Of a DNA stretch of 64,000 nucleotides, positions 45,571-54,022 are shown piece after piece. This DNA comes from Carnobacterium iners (GTDB lineage: Bacteria > Bacillota > Bacilli > Lactobacillales > Carnobacteriaceae). The translations under genes were made by a program, and so were the position numbers. The stretch lies in NCBI RefSeq assembly GCF_900177385.1, contig NZ_FXBJ01000002.1, positions 1,244,001-1,308,000 of the forward strand, written 5' to 3'. Position 1 is the first letter of the stretch, and every line of letters begins with the position of its first letter. The notes under the pieces are model-generated. The model was given only the letters and a program-made list of their open reading frames with translations, made no database searches and was not told the DNA's origin.

Positions 45571-46501
45571 ACCCGTCCTTTCTCATGTTGTAAAGCCATG
45601 TGTGCTGAGCGCCTGCTTCTAGCAAGTCCGTAGCTAGTCGTTTAGCAGCAGTTTCGTTTTTTGCTAAGGCAATCATACAGCCCCCACGTCCGCCGCCGGT
45701 TAGTTTCGCACCCAATGCACCTGAGTCTAATGCAGTATCAACAAGGCAATCTAATTCGCGATTACTGACACCTAATGAGCTAAGTAACTTGTGTGCTTGA
45801 GTCATATTAGTTCCTAAGGTAATAGCTTGATTTTTTTCGATGGCTAATTTAGTCTTTTTAGCTAATTGACCTAATTGTTTTATCAAATAACCGGTTTGCT
45901 TAGGTGCAGATTGATACAACTGCGCAATGTGTTCGACTGCTTCTTTTGTTTGGCCTGTGATACCTGTATCGGCTACGACTAAGTAAGCGGTCATATTAAG
46001 TGGAAAGAATTCAAATTCTTGGCCTTTAACATAGTAAAGAGGAGAATTGCTACTGGTCATTGCCGCATCTAAACCGCTCGGATTGCCGTGTGCAATCGTT
46101 TCAGAGATATTGGTTAATTCTAACAGAACAGTATTCGATAAAGGTTCATCAAAATAACGAAACAAAGCACGAATAGTTGCTACAGCAACAGCGGCACTAG
46201 AGCCCATTCCTCTTTCAGCAGGAATCGTACTGCTAATAGTAATAGTAAAGTTCTCTAAGGGTTTAGCTAAGGTCTTGACGGTTTCTTTAATGACTGTTGC
46301 TAAATTTAATAAACGTTTAGGAGCTTGAGATAACGGTCCTTTATAAAAAAAACAATCTAGTATAACCGGTCCAGTCGTTGTTTCAATGACCGTTTCAATC
46401 GCAGTAGCAAGAAAGGGAATCGCGATAGCGGGTTCACCGTAAACAACGGAATGTTCGCCTATCAAGATAATTTTTCCGTTTGATATGCCCGTTTTTTTCA
46501 T
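45560..46501 (-). CDS. mvaK1: Mevalonate kinase
   Basis: 313 aa, GHMP kinase. GKIILIGEHSVVYGEPAIAIPF (about 9-30), ATP loop ERGMGSSAAVAVATIRAL (about 93-110), NPSGLDAAMTSS and the C-terminal AKLTGGGRGGCMIAL mark mevalonate kinase. It phosphorylates mevalonate at the start of the lower pathway. AAGGAGA precedes the ATG, 28 bp after the TctA-like gene. Confidence 0.96.
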   Translation of the reverse strand: MKKTGISNGKIILIGEHSVVYGEPAIAIPFLATAIETVIETTTGPVILDCFFYKGPLSQAPKRLLNLATVIKETVKTLAKPLENFTITISSTIPAERGMGSSAAVAVATIRALFRYFDEPLSNTVLLELTNISETIAHGNPSGLDAAMTSSNSPLYYVKGQEFEFFPLNMTAYLVVADTGITGQTKEAVEHIAQLYQSAPKQTGYLIKQLGQLAKKTKLAIEKNQAITLGTNMTQAHKLLSSLGVSNRELDCLVDTALDSGALGAKLTGGGRGGCMIALAKNETAAKRLATDLLEAGAQHTWLYNMRKDGYDD

Positions 46502-46529
46502 AAGAGATCTCCTTTTTCATTCTGTTTTT

Positions 46530-47888
46530 TTATAAGAGTGTTAATTTTTCAATAATCCAAGGTGCAGCATATAATGTCATAAACTGAATACCATAATTGA
46601 CACCCATCTTATTTAATGAACCGCAAACAATTCCAATTAATAAGACTCCAAAGATGTTAATCAGTCCTGCATCCATATAAGCTAGCAATAAAATGAAAGA
46701 AATAAATAATCCGAGAACAGCTTCATGCGGAATTTTAGTTAATACAAACCGCGAAATGACTTCAGCGTAACGATTAATAACAAAATAAGAAAGGCTGCTC
46801 GCGATTAAAGCTCCAACTAAAATAGCCCAAACAAAATCGCTTCTACTCAGTAGATGGTGTAAATTATTATCAACAGTAAAAACAGGTGGGGCATTGAATA
46901 AAGCATTTCCTGGTCCAATAGATGTCGGGGACAAAGGAATACCTAAAGCAATTAACGGGATAATGATACCAGATAAGTACGTTGATTGTGCTAAAGCACT
47001 CATTACTGTAATGCTTGTAGAAGCTTTTTCAATTAGATCTTTTTTTCTATTTCCAGCAGCTCCACCAATTAAAATAATCAAACCAACCGGACTTAAAACA
47101 AAGAAAAAGTTCGCTAGCATAGCGGCAAAAGAAGCAGATTTCACTTCTGATTTTGTTAGAATTTTAAATGGATTTAACGTTTGTTTGCCACTCATTTTAT
47201 TAGAAAGTGTAATAGATTTTGGCTGATCTGTTAGCATACTTGCTAGACCTTCTTTTGTTAATAGTGAAAACAATGAGATAATTAAAGGTCCAATCGTAAT
47301 TCCTAAGAAGAAAGACGTCGTAATAGTGGTTTCTCTAGGGACAACTTCCATTCCCCAATAAAGGTAGCGCAAACTTTGAAACAACAGCGCCAAAGGAACA
47401 ATGCTTAATAAAGCTAGGACTTTATTTTTTCCGATTAAGGATAAAAAGACAGCTCCAATAACAAATAATAGTGGAGCATATGGCTGAATAATTGTACCAT
47501 AAGGAGCGAGTAAATTAGCCACAATAAGCGAAATAGGAATAGCAATAACGGTACCAATCAATGAACCAGCAGCCATTTTTTTGATTGTGATAGCGGATAG
47601 GCCTTTATTTTTCAAAAAAAGAGCGTGCTCAATCATTGGACTAGACATTACGCCGCCCGGTAAACCAACGAGTGCAGTTGGCATCGCATTAGTTAAATTC
47701 AGTGTTATGATAGCTGAAATAAAAAAAGTTAAGATAATGATTGGTGGTGCTCCAGCTAGAACAAGTGCAAGTGTGACGGGAAGAAGCACCGATGTTTCAT
47801 CCGTTCCTGGAATAAAACCAATAAAGGTATACAATAAAAAAGCTGATAAAGAAGCAAAAATCATTTGAGAGAGTAAAAGAATTGTCAT
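46530..47888 (-). CDS. TctA-like (DUF112) membrane permease
   Basis: 452 aa with about 11 membrane helices. IGFIPGTDETSVLLPVTLALVLAG (about 22-46) and ALVGLPGGVMSSPMIEHALFLKNKGLSAITIKKMAAGSLIGTVIAIP (about 71-118) follow the paired GxPG repeats of the tripartite tricarboxylate transporter permease TctA, with a second pseudo-repeat (IGGAAGNRKK, IALGIPLSPTSIGPGNALF). No TctC binding protein is present. A 96-aa small membrane protein upstream overlaps it by 4 bp and may take the TctB position. Its link to the mevalonate genes suggests transport of an isoprenoid-related or carboxylate compound; that is inference. Confidence 0.75.
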   Translation of the reverse strand: MTILLLSQMIFASLSAFLLYTFIGFIPGTDETSVLLPVTLALVLAGAPPIIILTFFISAIITLNLTNAMPTALVGLPGGVMSSPMIEHALFLKNKGLSAITIKKMAAGSLIGTVIAIPISLIVANLLAPYGTIIQPYAPLLFVIGAVFLSLIGKNKVLALLSIVPLALLFQSLRYLYWGMEVVPRETTITTSFFLGITIGPLIISLFSLLTKEGLASMLTDQPKSITLSNKMSGKQTLNPFKILTKSEVKSASFAAMLANFFFVLSPVGLIILIGGAAGNRKKDLIEKASTSITVMSALAQSTYLSGIIIPLIALGIPLSPTSIGPGNALFNAPPVFTVDNNLHHLLSRSDFVWAILVGALIASSLSYFVINRYAEVISRFVLTKIPHEAVLGLFISFILLLAYMDAGLINIFGVLLIGIVCGSLNKMGVNYGIQFMTLYAAPWIIEKLTLL

Positions 47889-48169
47889 TCGTCATTCATT
47901 CCTTTTTGAGTAAGAGCTTGCTTATCTTGTTCAGTAATTGCAACGGCATTTGTTATCACGCGCTTTGGTTTAATAACTACACTGGAAACAATAAAACCAA
48001 TCAAGGCTCCAGCTAATCCAAAGAATAATTGTTTGGTTTTATCGCCAGCAGGAGCTAAGAAAAAAGCACCCATCGTCGAGAAACTTGAAAATGAAATGGC
48101 TAAAACTAAACTTCGAATAGCGACAACATCCCCCCAAATTTCAACCAATTTATTTTTGCTTTCTTTCAT
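47885..48169 (-). CDS. Small membrane protein, possible TctB-like partner
   Basis: 94 aa from the ATG at 48169 (AGGAGG 6 nt upstream; the ATG at 48175 touches the RBS). Two helices are visible: LVLAISFSSFSTMGAFFLAPAG and LFFGLAGALIGFIVSSVVI, with a charged tail KPKRVITNAVAITEQDKQALTQK. The stop overlaps the TctA-like start (ATGA), so the two proteins are probably made together. I do not recognise a family. It is the first gene of the mevalonate operon. Confidence 0.65.
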   Translation of the reverse strand: MKESKNKLVEIWGDVVAIRSLVLAISFSSFSTMGAFFLAPAGDKTKQLFFGLAGALIGFIVSSVVIKPKRVITNAVAITEQDKQALTQKGMNDE

Positions 48170-48397
48170 ATTCATCCTCCTATTAATAGCAATACATCTT
48201 GCGCCAAAACAATAAAAAAAGAGGATAAGTATTCTATCCTTAACAAACTAATACTACACTAAATAGCGTATTCCTGACTAGTTAAGTTTCTTTAAAGATA
48301 ACGTACTTAATTAAACGCATTTAAGAGAAGACTACAAAAAAAACAAATTATTTGTTATACTTATACAGAAGTTTATAAGAACATGGAGGGCCGCTGT

Positions 48398-49321
48398 ATG
48401 AAAGAATCAGCAACATTTCATATCATCGAACGGGATGAATGGAAAGAATTAAATATAAAGACAGTTGCTCCACTGAGTCATCAAGAATTAGAAGAGTTAA
48501 CGGGTTTAAATGACCGCATTTCTCTATTAGACGTTGAAGAAGTTTATGTACCTATTATTCAATTATTAGATGTCTATATTCACCAATATGAACATTTGCA
48601 AGCAAAAAAGAATGCTTTTTTAGGACAAGAAATTGTTAAAAAACCTTATATTATTGGGATAGCAGGAAGTGTTGCTGTGGGCAAAAGTACGGTTGCGAGG
48701 TTATTACAGACGCTCCTTTCTCGTGTTTACAAGGATAAAACTGTTGATATGATCACTACTGATGGCTTTCTTTATCCAAATGAGATTTTACGAAAAGAAC
48801 AGCTAATAGATCGAAAAGGCTTTCCTGAAAGTTACGATATGGCAAGGTTGATTACTTTTTTAGGAGATGTGAAAAATGGGAAGGAACGAGTCGTTTCTCC
48901 GGTTTACTCACATCAAATTTACGATATTATAGAAGATGAATTTCATGTGTTGTACCAACCCGATATCCTAATAGTAGAGGGAATCAATATTCTTCAGTTG
49001 CCAACGAATGAGCAAATTTATATTAGTGATTTTTTTGATTTTTCCATCTATGTAGATGCTGAACCAGACCAAATTGAAAAATGGTATTTGGAACGCTTTG
49101 GTACATTGTTGGATACAGCCTTTATGGATCCAAGTAACTATTATTATCCCTATGCTCAAGGTGATCGAGCAGACGCATTTTTAATGGCGCGAGGTATTTG
49201 GAAAAAAGTTAACTTAAAAAACTTAACGGAGTTTATTATGCCAACCCGAAATCGGGCAGATCTAATTTTGCATAAAAGCGAAAATCATTTTATTGATCGC
49301 TTATTGCTTCGAAAGTATTAA
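48398..49321 (+). CDS. coaA: Pantothenate kinase, type I
   Basis: 307 aa from ATG 48398 with GGAGGG 7 nt upstream; an ATG at 48383 overlaps the RBS. The P-loop is IGIAGSVAVGKSTVARLLQTLL (about 89-110), then VDMITTDGFLYPN and KGFPESYDMARLI, the substrate region VEGINILQLP and the C-terminal block RADLILHKSENH. It commits pantothenate to coenzyme A synthesis. A run of 16 A starts at the stop codon. Divergent from the mevalonate operon. Confidence 0.95.
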   Translation: MKESATFHIIERDEWKELNIKTVAPLSHQELEELTGLNDRISLLDVEEVYVPIIQLLDVYIHQYEHLQAKKNAFLGQEIVKKPYIIGIAGSVAVGKSTVARLLQTLLSRVYKDKTVDMITTDGFLYPNEILRKEQLIDRKGFPESYDMARLITFLGDVKNGKERVVSPVYSHQIYDIIEDEFHVLYQPDILIVEGINILQLPTNEQIYISDFFDFSIYVDAEPDQIEKWYLERFGTLLDTAFMDPSNYYYPYAQGDRADAFLMARGIWKKVNLKNLTEFIMPTRNRADLILHKSENHFIDRLLLRKY

Positions 49322-49452
49322 AAAAAAAAAAAAAAGCGTTTTCGACATATTGATTTGTCAACTCATACTCGATACAATGAAGCGTAACAGAGAAGTATAA
49401 TCTAAATTAGATAACGAACTGGAATGAATAAAAAACAGATGGGGTGAATTGT

Positions 49453-51009
49453 GTGGCACTAACGACTGATTTAACAGAGGTTGAAAAGATTGTTGTACTG
49501 GATTTTGGGAGTCAATACAATCAATTAATAACACGACGCATTCGAGAATTTGGCGTGTTTTCTGAACTGATTTCTCATAAAGTAACAGCAGAAGAATTAA
49601 GCAAGATGAATGCCAAAGGAATTATTTTCTCAGGTGGACCAATGAGTGTGTACGATGAAGGGGCTTATTCTGTTGATCCTGCAATCTTTAAATTAGGTAT
49701 TCCTATCTTAGGTATTTGTTATGGTATGCAATTGATGACAACGGCATTAGGTGGAAAAGTAGAAGTAAGCTCAAATCGCGAATATGGTAAAGCAGACATC
49801 AAACTAACAGATACCTCTGCACCTCTATTCGGTGGTTTAGCAAGAACAGAAACGGTCTGGATGAGTCACGGTGATTTAGTTACTCAAGTGCCTGTAGGCT
49901 TTGAAGTTGCTGCAACAAGTCTCCACTGTCCAATCGCATCAATGGTTGACTCGAAAAGAAATTTCCACGCAGTCCAATTTCATCCAGAAGTACGCCATAC
50001 TGAACAAGGAAATGCGATGCTAAAGAACTTTGCTTTTTCTGTCTGTGGATGCGAAGGAACTTGGAGTATCAGCAACTTTATCGAAATTGAAATTGCAAAA
50101 ATTCGTGAAACAGTTGGAACTAAAAATGTCTTGTTAGCTCTATCAGGCGGAGTAGACTCAAGCGTTGTTGGGGTCCTATTGCAAAAAGCTATTGGCGATC
50201 AATTAACCTGTATTTTTGTTGACCATGGCTTATTGCGTAAAAATGAAGGCGATCAAGTTATGGATAGCCTAGAAGGCAAATTCGGCTTAAATGTCATCAG
50301 AGTAGACGCTAAAAAACGCTTTATGGATAAATTAATAGGCGTGAGTGATCCTGAACAAAAGCGTAAAATTATTGGAAATGAATTTATTTATGTTTTTGAT
50401 GACGAAGCTACAAAATTAAAAGGCATTGAATTCTTAGCACAAGGAACCCTTTATACAGATGTGATTGAAAGTGGAACAGATACCGCTCAAACGATTAAAT
50501 CACACCATAATGTAGGTGGGCTTCCTGAAGACATGCAATTCAAATTAATTGAACCATTAAATACCTTATTCAAAGACGAAGTTCGTGAATTAGGAATTGA
50601 ATTGGGTATGCCTGAGAGCTTAGTATGGCGTCAACCTTTCCCAGGTCCTGGCTTAGGAATACGTGTACTTGGCGAATTAACAGAAGAAAAAATAGAAATC
50701 GTTCGTGAAAGTGATGCTATTTTACGTGAAGAAATCGCCTTAGCTGGACTAGATCGAGACGTCTGGCAATACTTTACCGTCTTACCTGGTATCCGCAGTG
50801 TCGGTGTGATGGGTGATGGTCGTACGTATGATTACACTGTTGGTGTTCGTGCTGTTACTTCAATTGATGGGATGACAAGTGACTTTGCTCGTCTTCCATG
50901 GGATGTCTTGCAAAAAATATCCGTTCGTATCGTAAACGAAGTGGCGAACGTTAACCGTATCGTATATGATATAACGAGTAAACCACCATCAACTATCGAG
51001 TGGGAATAG
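49453..51009 (+). CDS. guaA: GMP synthase (glutamine-hydrolysing)
   Basis: 518 aa from GTG 49453 (GGGGTG upstream; GTG at 49444 lies within it). Glutaminase triad: Cys in [10 protein letters not shown], His and Glu in [12 protein letters not shown]. The synthetase P-loop is [16 protein letters not shown], and the dimerisation domain contains [17 protein letters not shown] and the C-terminal [12 protein letters not shown]. It converts XMP to GMP. No purine riboswitch is visible upstream. A strong terminator follows. Confidence 0.96.
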   Translation: MALTTDLTEVEKIVVLDFGSQYNQLITRRIREFGVFSELISHKVTAEELSKMNAKGIIFSGGPMSVYDEGAYSVDPAIFKLGIPILGICYGMQLMTTALGGKVEVSSNREYGKADIKLTDTSAPLFGGLARTETVWMSHGDLVTQVPVGFEVAATSLHCPIASMVDSKRNFHAVQFHPEVRHTEQGNAMLKNFAFSVCGCEGTWSISNFIEIEIAKIRETVGTKNVLLALSGGVDSSVVGVLLQKAIGDQLTCIFVDHGLLRKNEGDQVMDSLEGKFGLNVIRVDAKKRFMDKLIGVSDPEQKRKIIGNEFIYVFDDEATKLKGIEFLAQGTLYTDVIESGTDTAQTIKSHHNVGGLPEDMQFKLIEPLNTLFKDEVRELGIELGMPESLVWRQPFPGPGLGIRVLGELTEEKIEIVRESDAILREEIALAGLDRDVWQYFTVLPGIRSVGVMGDGRTYDYTVGVRAVTSIDGMTSDFARLPWDVLQKISVRIVNEVANVNRIVYDITSKPPSTIEWE

Positions 51010-51015
51010 AATAAG

Positions 51016-51065
51016 AAGAAATAGCCTTACAAGTTTTATAAAAAAACTTGTAAGGCTATTTTTTT
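51016..51065 (+). terminator. Terminator of guaA
   Basis: Perfect 19-bp arms (51019-51037, 51043-51061) with a 5-nt loop and a T-run. Confidence 0.92.
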
Positions 51066-51812
51066 CATCACAAGATTTGGACACCTTTTATTATGAATAG
51101 ATATAAACACGCAACAAAAGCCTCTTTCTATAGCCGTAGATAATATAGAAAGAAAATCGTTTATGTAAGATTAAATCGTGTTTAATGAAAATCGAAGTGA
51201 CAAAGAATGAATATAATTGTATGTGTATCACTAAAACTAAAATACAATCTAGTAAGAAAAAATAATCGTTTGATTGATTTTGATTGAGCAGTTTTTTTAC
51301 TTAAAATAGCTTGTTCAACTATTCTGCTTATTTTTTCTTTCTCAGCTATTGACCGATAGTATTTATCGCGTTCGTATATAGTGAATGTGTCAGATTATTG
51401 TCGCGATTAAAATGAAAGTAGTATCATGTTTTGTTTTTAAATTAACCTCTTTCGAATACTTCATGGTATAATTAAATTACAAAAAAAATAGATAAAAATA
51501 AGTATAATTAGTAGGTTTCTAATGAATACGTTATTGAAACTTTATATAGAATTGCTAAAGGATTTATTTTAACTAAGGGCAAGCATTCTTAATTTATACC
51601 ATGCGAATTTAACGTTGTTTATTGGGAATGCATTAGCATCAATACACCACGGAAATTACATGGTTTTTTTTATTATAAAAACTATAGCAAAACGGTCTAT
51701 TCAGTAAATAGTATAATGAATATATTTAAATTATGATAGAGCTAATATTTACTGAAAAATCATTGAAAGAGTAGCTATGAACTATGAATGAATTTAAGGA
51801 GGTGATAAGAGC
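51066..51812. other. Long AT-rich non-coding stretch before the surface-polymer cluster
   Basis: About 750 bp with no ORF I can support on either strand and no riboswitch that I recognise. A TATAAT near 51713 without a good -35 is the best promoter candidate for the downstream cluster, about 95 bp before its first gene. The size suggests regulatory sequence or a junction scar. Confidence 0.5.
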
Positions 51813-52625
51813 ATGAAATCAAAAATTATCAAAATTGGATTTTTGTTCTTTATTGGCTTGTTATTATTTTTCTTAATAAGACCTTTAGTTTCTGAGACAC
51901 CAGAAAAAACAAAAATAGTTATTTTCGGTCTTGGAAAAGCAGACAGCATTTATATAGAAAGCGAAAATGAAACAATTTTAATTGATGCAGGGTTAAAGTC
52001 AACTAAAGAAGAATTAGCATTAAAGTTAAAAGCAGTAAGAGTGAAAAGATTAGATTATTTAATCTTAACTCATCCAGATAAAGATCATGTAGGTGGTGCG
52101 TCATATATCTTAGATGGATTTGAAGTTGGCAAACTCATTCAGTCCAATCATTTTAAAGATACTAAACGTGAGGCGCGAATCCAAAAAGTTGTAGATGAAA
52201 AAGAAATTGAAAATGTACGACTAACAGAAGACTTATCATTTGAGTTAGGCACCTTGAAAGTTACAATAATTACTCCAGAAGAAAATGACTATAAGGGGGA
52301 TAACGACCATTCTTTAATCACTTTAATAGAAGATGGAGACTTGAATTACCTTTTTGCTGGAGATGCTGAAGAAGAATTATTAGAAGAAACGCTAAAAATT
52401 GATCTTCCTAAGATAGACTTATACAAAGTAGCTCATCATGGTAGAGAAAATCCTAACTCAGAAAAATTTATAGAGAAGATATCGCCCAAGCTATCGGTTA
52501 TCACAAATTCTAAAAAGGATAGTGAGGTAGAAGATTTATTGGAAAAACAAGGCTCCACTGTTATGTATGCGTTTGAAAAAGATATCCATCTCTCTAGTGA
52601 TGGAAAAGAAATAGAATATAAATAG
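51813..52625 (+). CDS. Membrane-anchored metallo-beta-lactamase-fold hydrolase (ComEC C-terminal type)
   Basis: 270 aa. An N-terminal membrane helix (about 6-24) is followed by an exported MBL domain: ILIDAG (about 55-60), metal motif LTHPDKDHVGG (about 85-95), DNDHSLITLIEDGDLNYLFAGDAEEELLE and VAHHGRENPNSEKF. The arrangement matches the extracellular nuclease-like domain of ComEC/Rec2 and free-standing relatives. Substrate unknown: nucleic acid or another phosphoester. It is the first gene of a seven-gene run, 6 bp before the VTC gene, with AAGGAGGTGATAAG ahead of the ATG. Confidence 0.85.
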   Translation: MKSKIIKIGFLFFIGLLLFFLIRPLVSETPEKTKIVIFGLGKADSIYIESENETILIDAGLKSTKEELALKLKAVRVKRLDYLILTHPDKDHVGGASYILDGFEVGKLIQSNHFKDTKREARIQKVVDEKEIENVRLTEDLSFELGTLKVTIITPEENDYKGDNDHSLITLIEDGDLNYLFAGDAEEELLEETLKIDLPKIDLYKVAHHGRENPNSEKFIEKISPKLSVITNSKKDSEVEDLLEKQGSTVMYAFEKDIHLSSDGKEIEYK

Positions 52626-52631
52626 GAGGAC

Positions 52632-53342
52632 ATGATGGCTGATAAAACGCTAAGGGTTTCTAGAGTAGAGTTAAAGCATCAAATAAATTACTTTCAGTAT
52701 CTTTCACTTTCTCATAAGCTGGCAAATGTTTTGGTTGCAGATAAGCATAATGGTGTTATGGGTTATACAATTAGATCTCTTTATTTTGATGATTTTGCAG
52801 ACAGTGATTTTTATGAGAAACTTGCTGGAATTGAAAATCGTAAAAAAATCAGATTGAGAGTTTATAGTCTAAATGCCAAGCAAGCAAAGCTTGAAATAAA
52901 AAGAAAATTTGGCGATAGTCAAGAGAAAAAAACGGTATTAATAGATAAAGCTGACGCAGAAGAGCTAATTAAGCAAAATTATGAAGTACTCAGAAAATAT
53001 GATTCTGAAACAGCACAATCAATTTATCTCATTATGAAATTAAATAGGCTTAGACCGGTTGTTCTAATAGAATACAGGAGAAAAGCCTTTATTCATCAGA
53101 TGAATAACATAAGAGTGACTCTTGATAATGATATTAGATCAAATGAGATTGATTTTGGATTGTTTGATGAAAAAGTTATTATGATACCAACGGATGATTA
53201 TGATACAAATATTTTAGAAGTAAAATACAATAATTTTATATTCAAATATATTACCGATATATTTTCACCTCTTGATTTAGAGAGACAATCTTATAGTAAA
53301 TATATGGTCTCGCGAAGAATATTTGAAAGATATATGGGATAA
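52632..53342 (+). CDS. VTC-domain polyphosphate polymerase family protein
   Basis: 236 aa, one VTC tunnel domain and no membrane helix. The charged tunnel residues expected of the family are present: ELK (13-15), R48 in IRSLYFDD, RLR (74-76), EIKRK (88-92), EYRRKAF (147-153), RVTLDNDI (161-168), LEVKY (195-199) and the SKY end motif (222-224). In yeast Vtc4 such residues bind ATP, metal and the growing polyphosphate chain. Intact residues suggest real catalysis. It lies between the MBL gene (6 bp) and the DUF4956 gene (14 bp), the typical neighbour of bacterial VTC proteins. Confidence 0.88.
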   Translation: MMADKTLRVSRVELKHQINYFQYLSLSHKLANVLVADKHNGVMGYTIRSLYFDDFADSDFYEKLAGIENRKKIRLRVYSLNAKQAKLEIKRKFGDSQEKKTVLIDKADAEELIKQNYEVLRKYDSETAQSIYLIMKLNRLRPVVLIEYRRKAFIHQMNNIRVTLDNDIRSNEIDFGLFDEKVIMIPTDDYDTNILEVKYNNFIFKYITDIFSPLDLERQSYSKYMVSRRIFERYMG

Positions 53343-53356
53343 GGGGGATTAATTAG

Positions 53357-54022
53357 GTGAGAGAAGTTCTTTATAATTTATTATATGAAAATTCAACAAC
53401 TGTTTCACCGATATTTGTGATTCAAAATATGAGCGTAGCTCTCGTATTAGCACTTATAGTATGTATAACCTACAAGATAACATATAGCGGCGTGTCTTAT
53501 AGTAAAAAATTTAATACATCCTTACTAATGATGAGTCTGATAACGACTATGGTTATGAGTATATTAGGTAGTAGTCTAGCCTTATCTTTAGGGATGGTTG
53601 GGGCTTTATCTATAGTAAGGTTCCGTACGGCTGTCAAAGATCCAAGAGATACAACGTATATATTTTGGGCTATTTCTATTGGTTTAGGAGCTGGATCATC
53701 TAACTATTACATTATTATAATTGGAACGATATTTGTTGCAATTATTACTGTAATAGGCGATATAACCTTCAAAGGAAAAGAAGTGTATTTAGTCATTGTA
53801 AGAGGAGATTTAACTAGTCTAGAAGAGGTAAGATCTGCTTTATTTAATACTTATAAAGCTGGCAAACTTAGAGCTGAAACAATAACCGATGACTATGCCG
53901 AGATTGTTTATCAAGTCATGCTAAAAGATAACAGTTCTATTGGCGAATATGAAAAAATTAAAAAAATAGAAGGTGTATATTTCGTGAATATGGTTTCTAA
54001 AGATGGTGAAACTTTAGGATGA
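53357..54022 (+). CDS. DUF4956 family membrane protein
   Basis: 221 aa. Four helices in the N-terminal two thirds (about 21-42, 55-75, 105-130 with the conserved GMVGALSIVRFRTAVKDPRDTTYIFWAISIGLGAG block at 79-114) and a soluble C-terminal domain (about 140-221). The GALSIVRFRTAVKDP motif is the family signature. Function is unknown; members occur beside VTC and CotH genes in many bacteria. It overlaps the CotH-type gene by 4 bp. GTG start with GGGGG upstream. Confidence 0.88.
   Translation: MREVLYNLLYENSTTVSPIFVIQNMSVALVLALIVCITYKITYSGVSYSKKFNTSLLMMSLITTMVMSILGSSLALSLGMVGALSIVRFRTAVKDPRDTTYIFWAISIGLGAGSSNYYIIIIGTIFVAIITVIGDITFKGKEVYLVIVRGDLTSLEEVRSALFNTYKAGKLRAETITDDYAEIVYQVMLKDNSSIGEYEKIKKIEGVYFVNMVSKDGETLG

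Noticed and set aside
48223-48241. Small hairpin AGGATA/TATCCT with T-run in the leader of the mevalonate operon
   Set aside because: A 6-bp AT-rich stem is too weak to call an attenuator.
49320-49335. Run of 16 A after coaA
   Set aside because: It has no hairpin before it and may be a simple homopolymer or a sequencing-length artefact.
49322-49452. Purine riboswitch upstream of guaA
   Set aside because: No conserved core or paired loops of that class are visible in the short leader.
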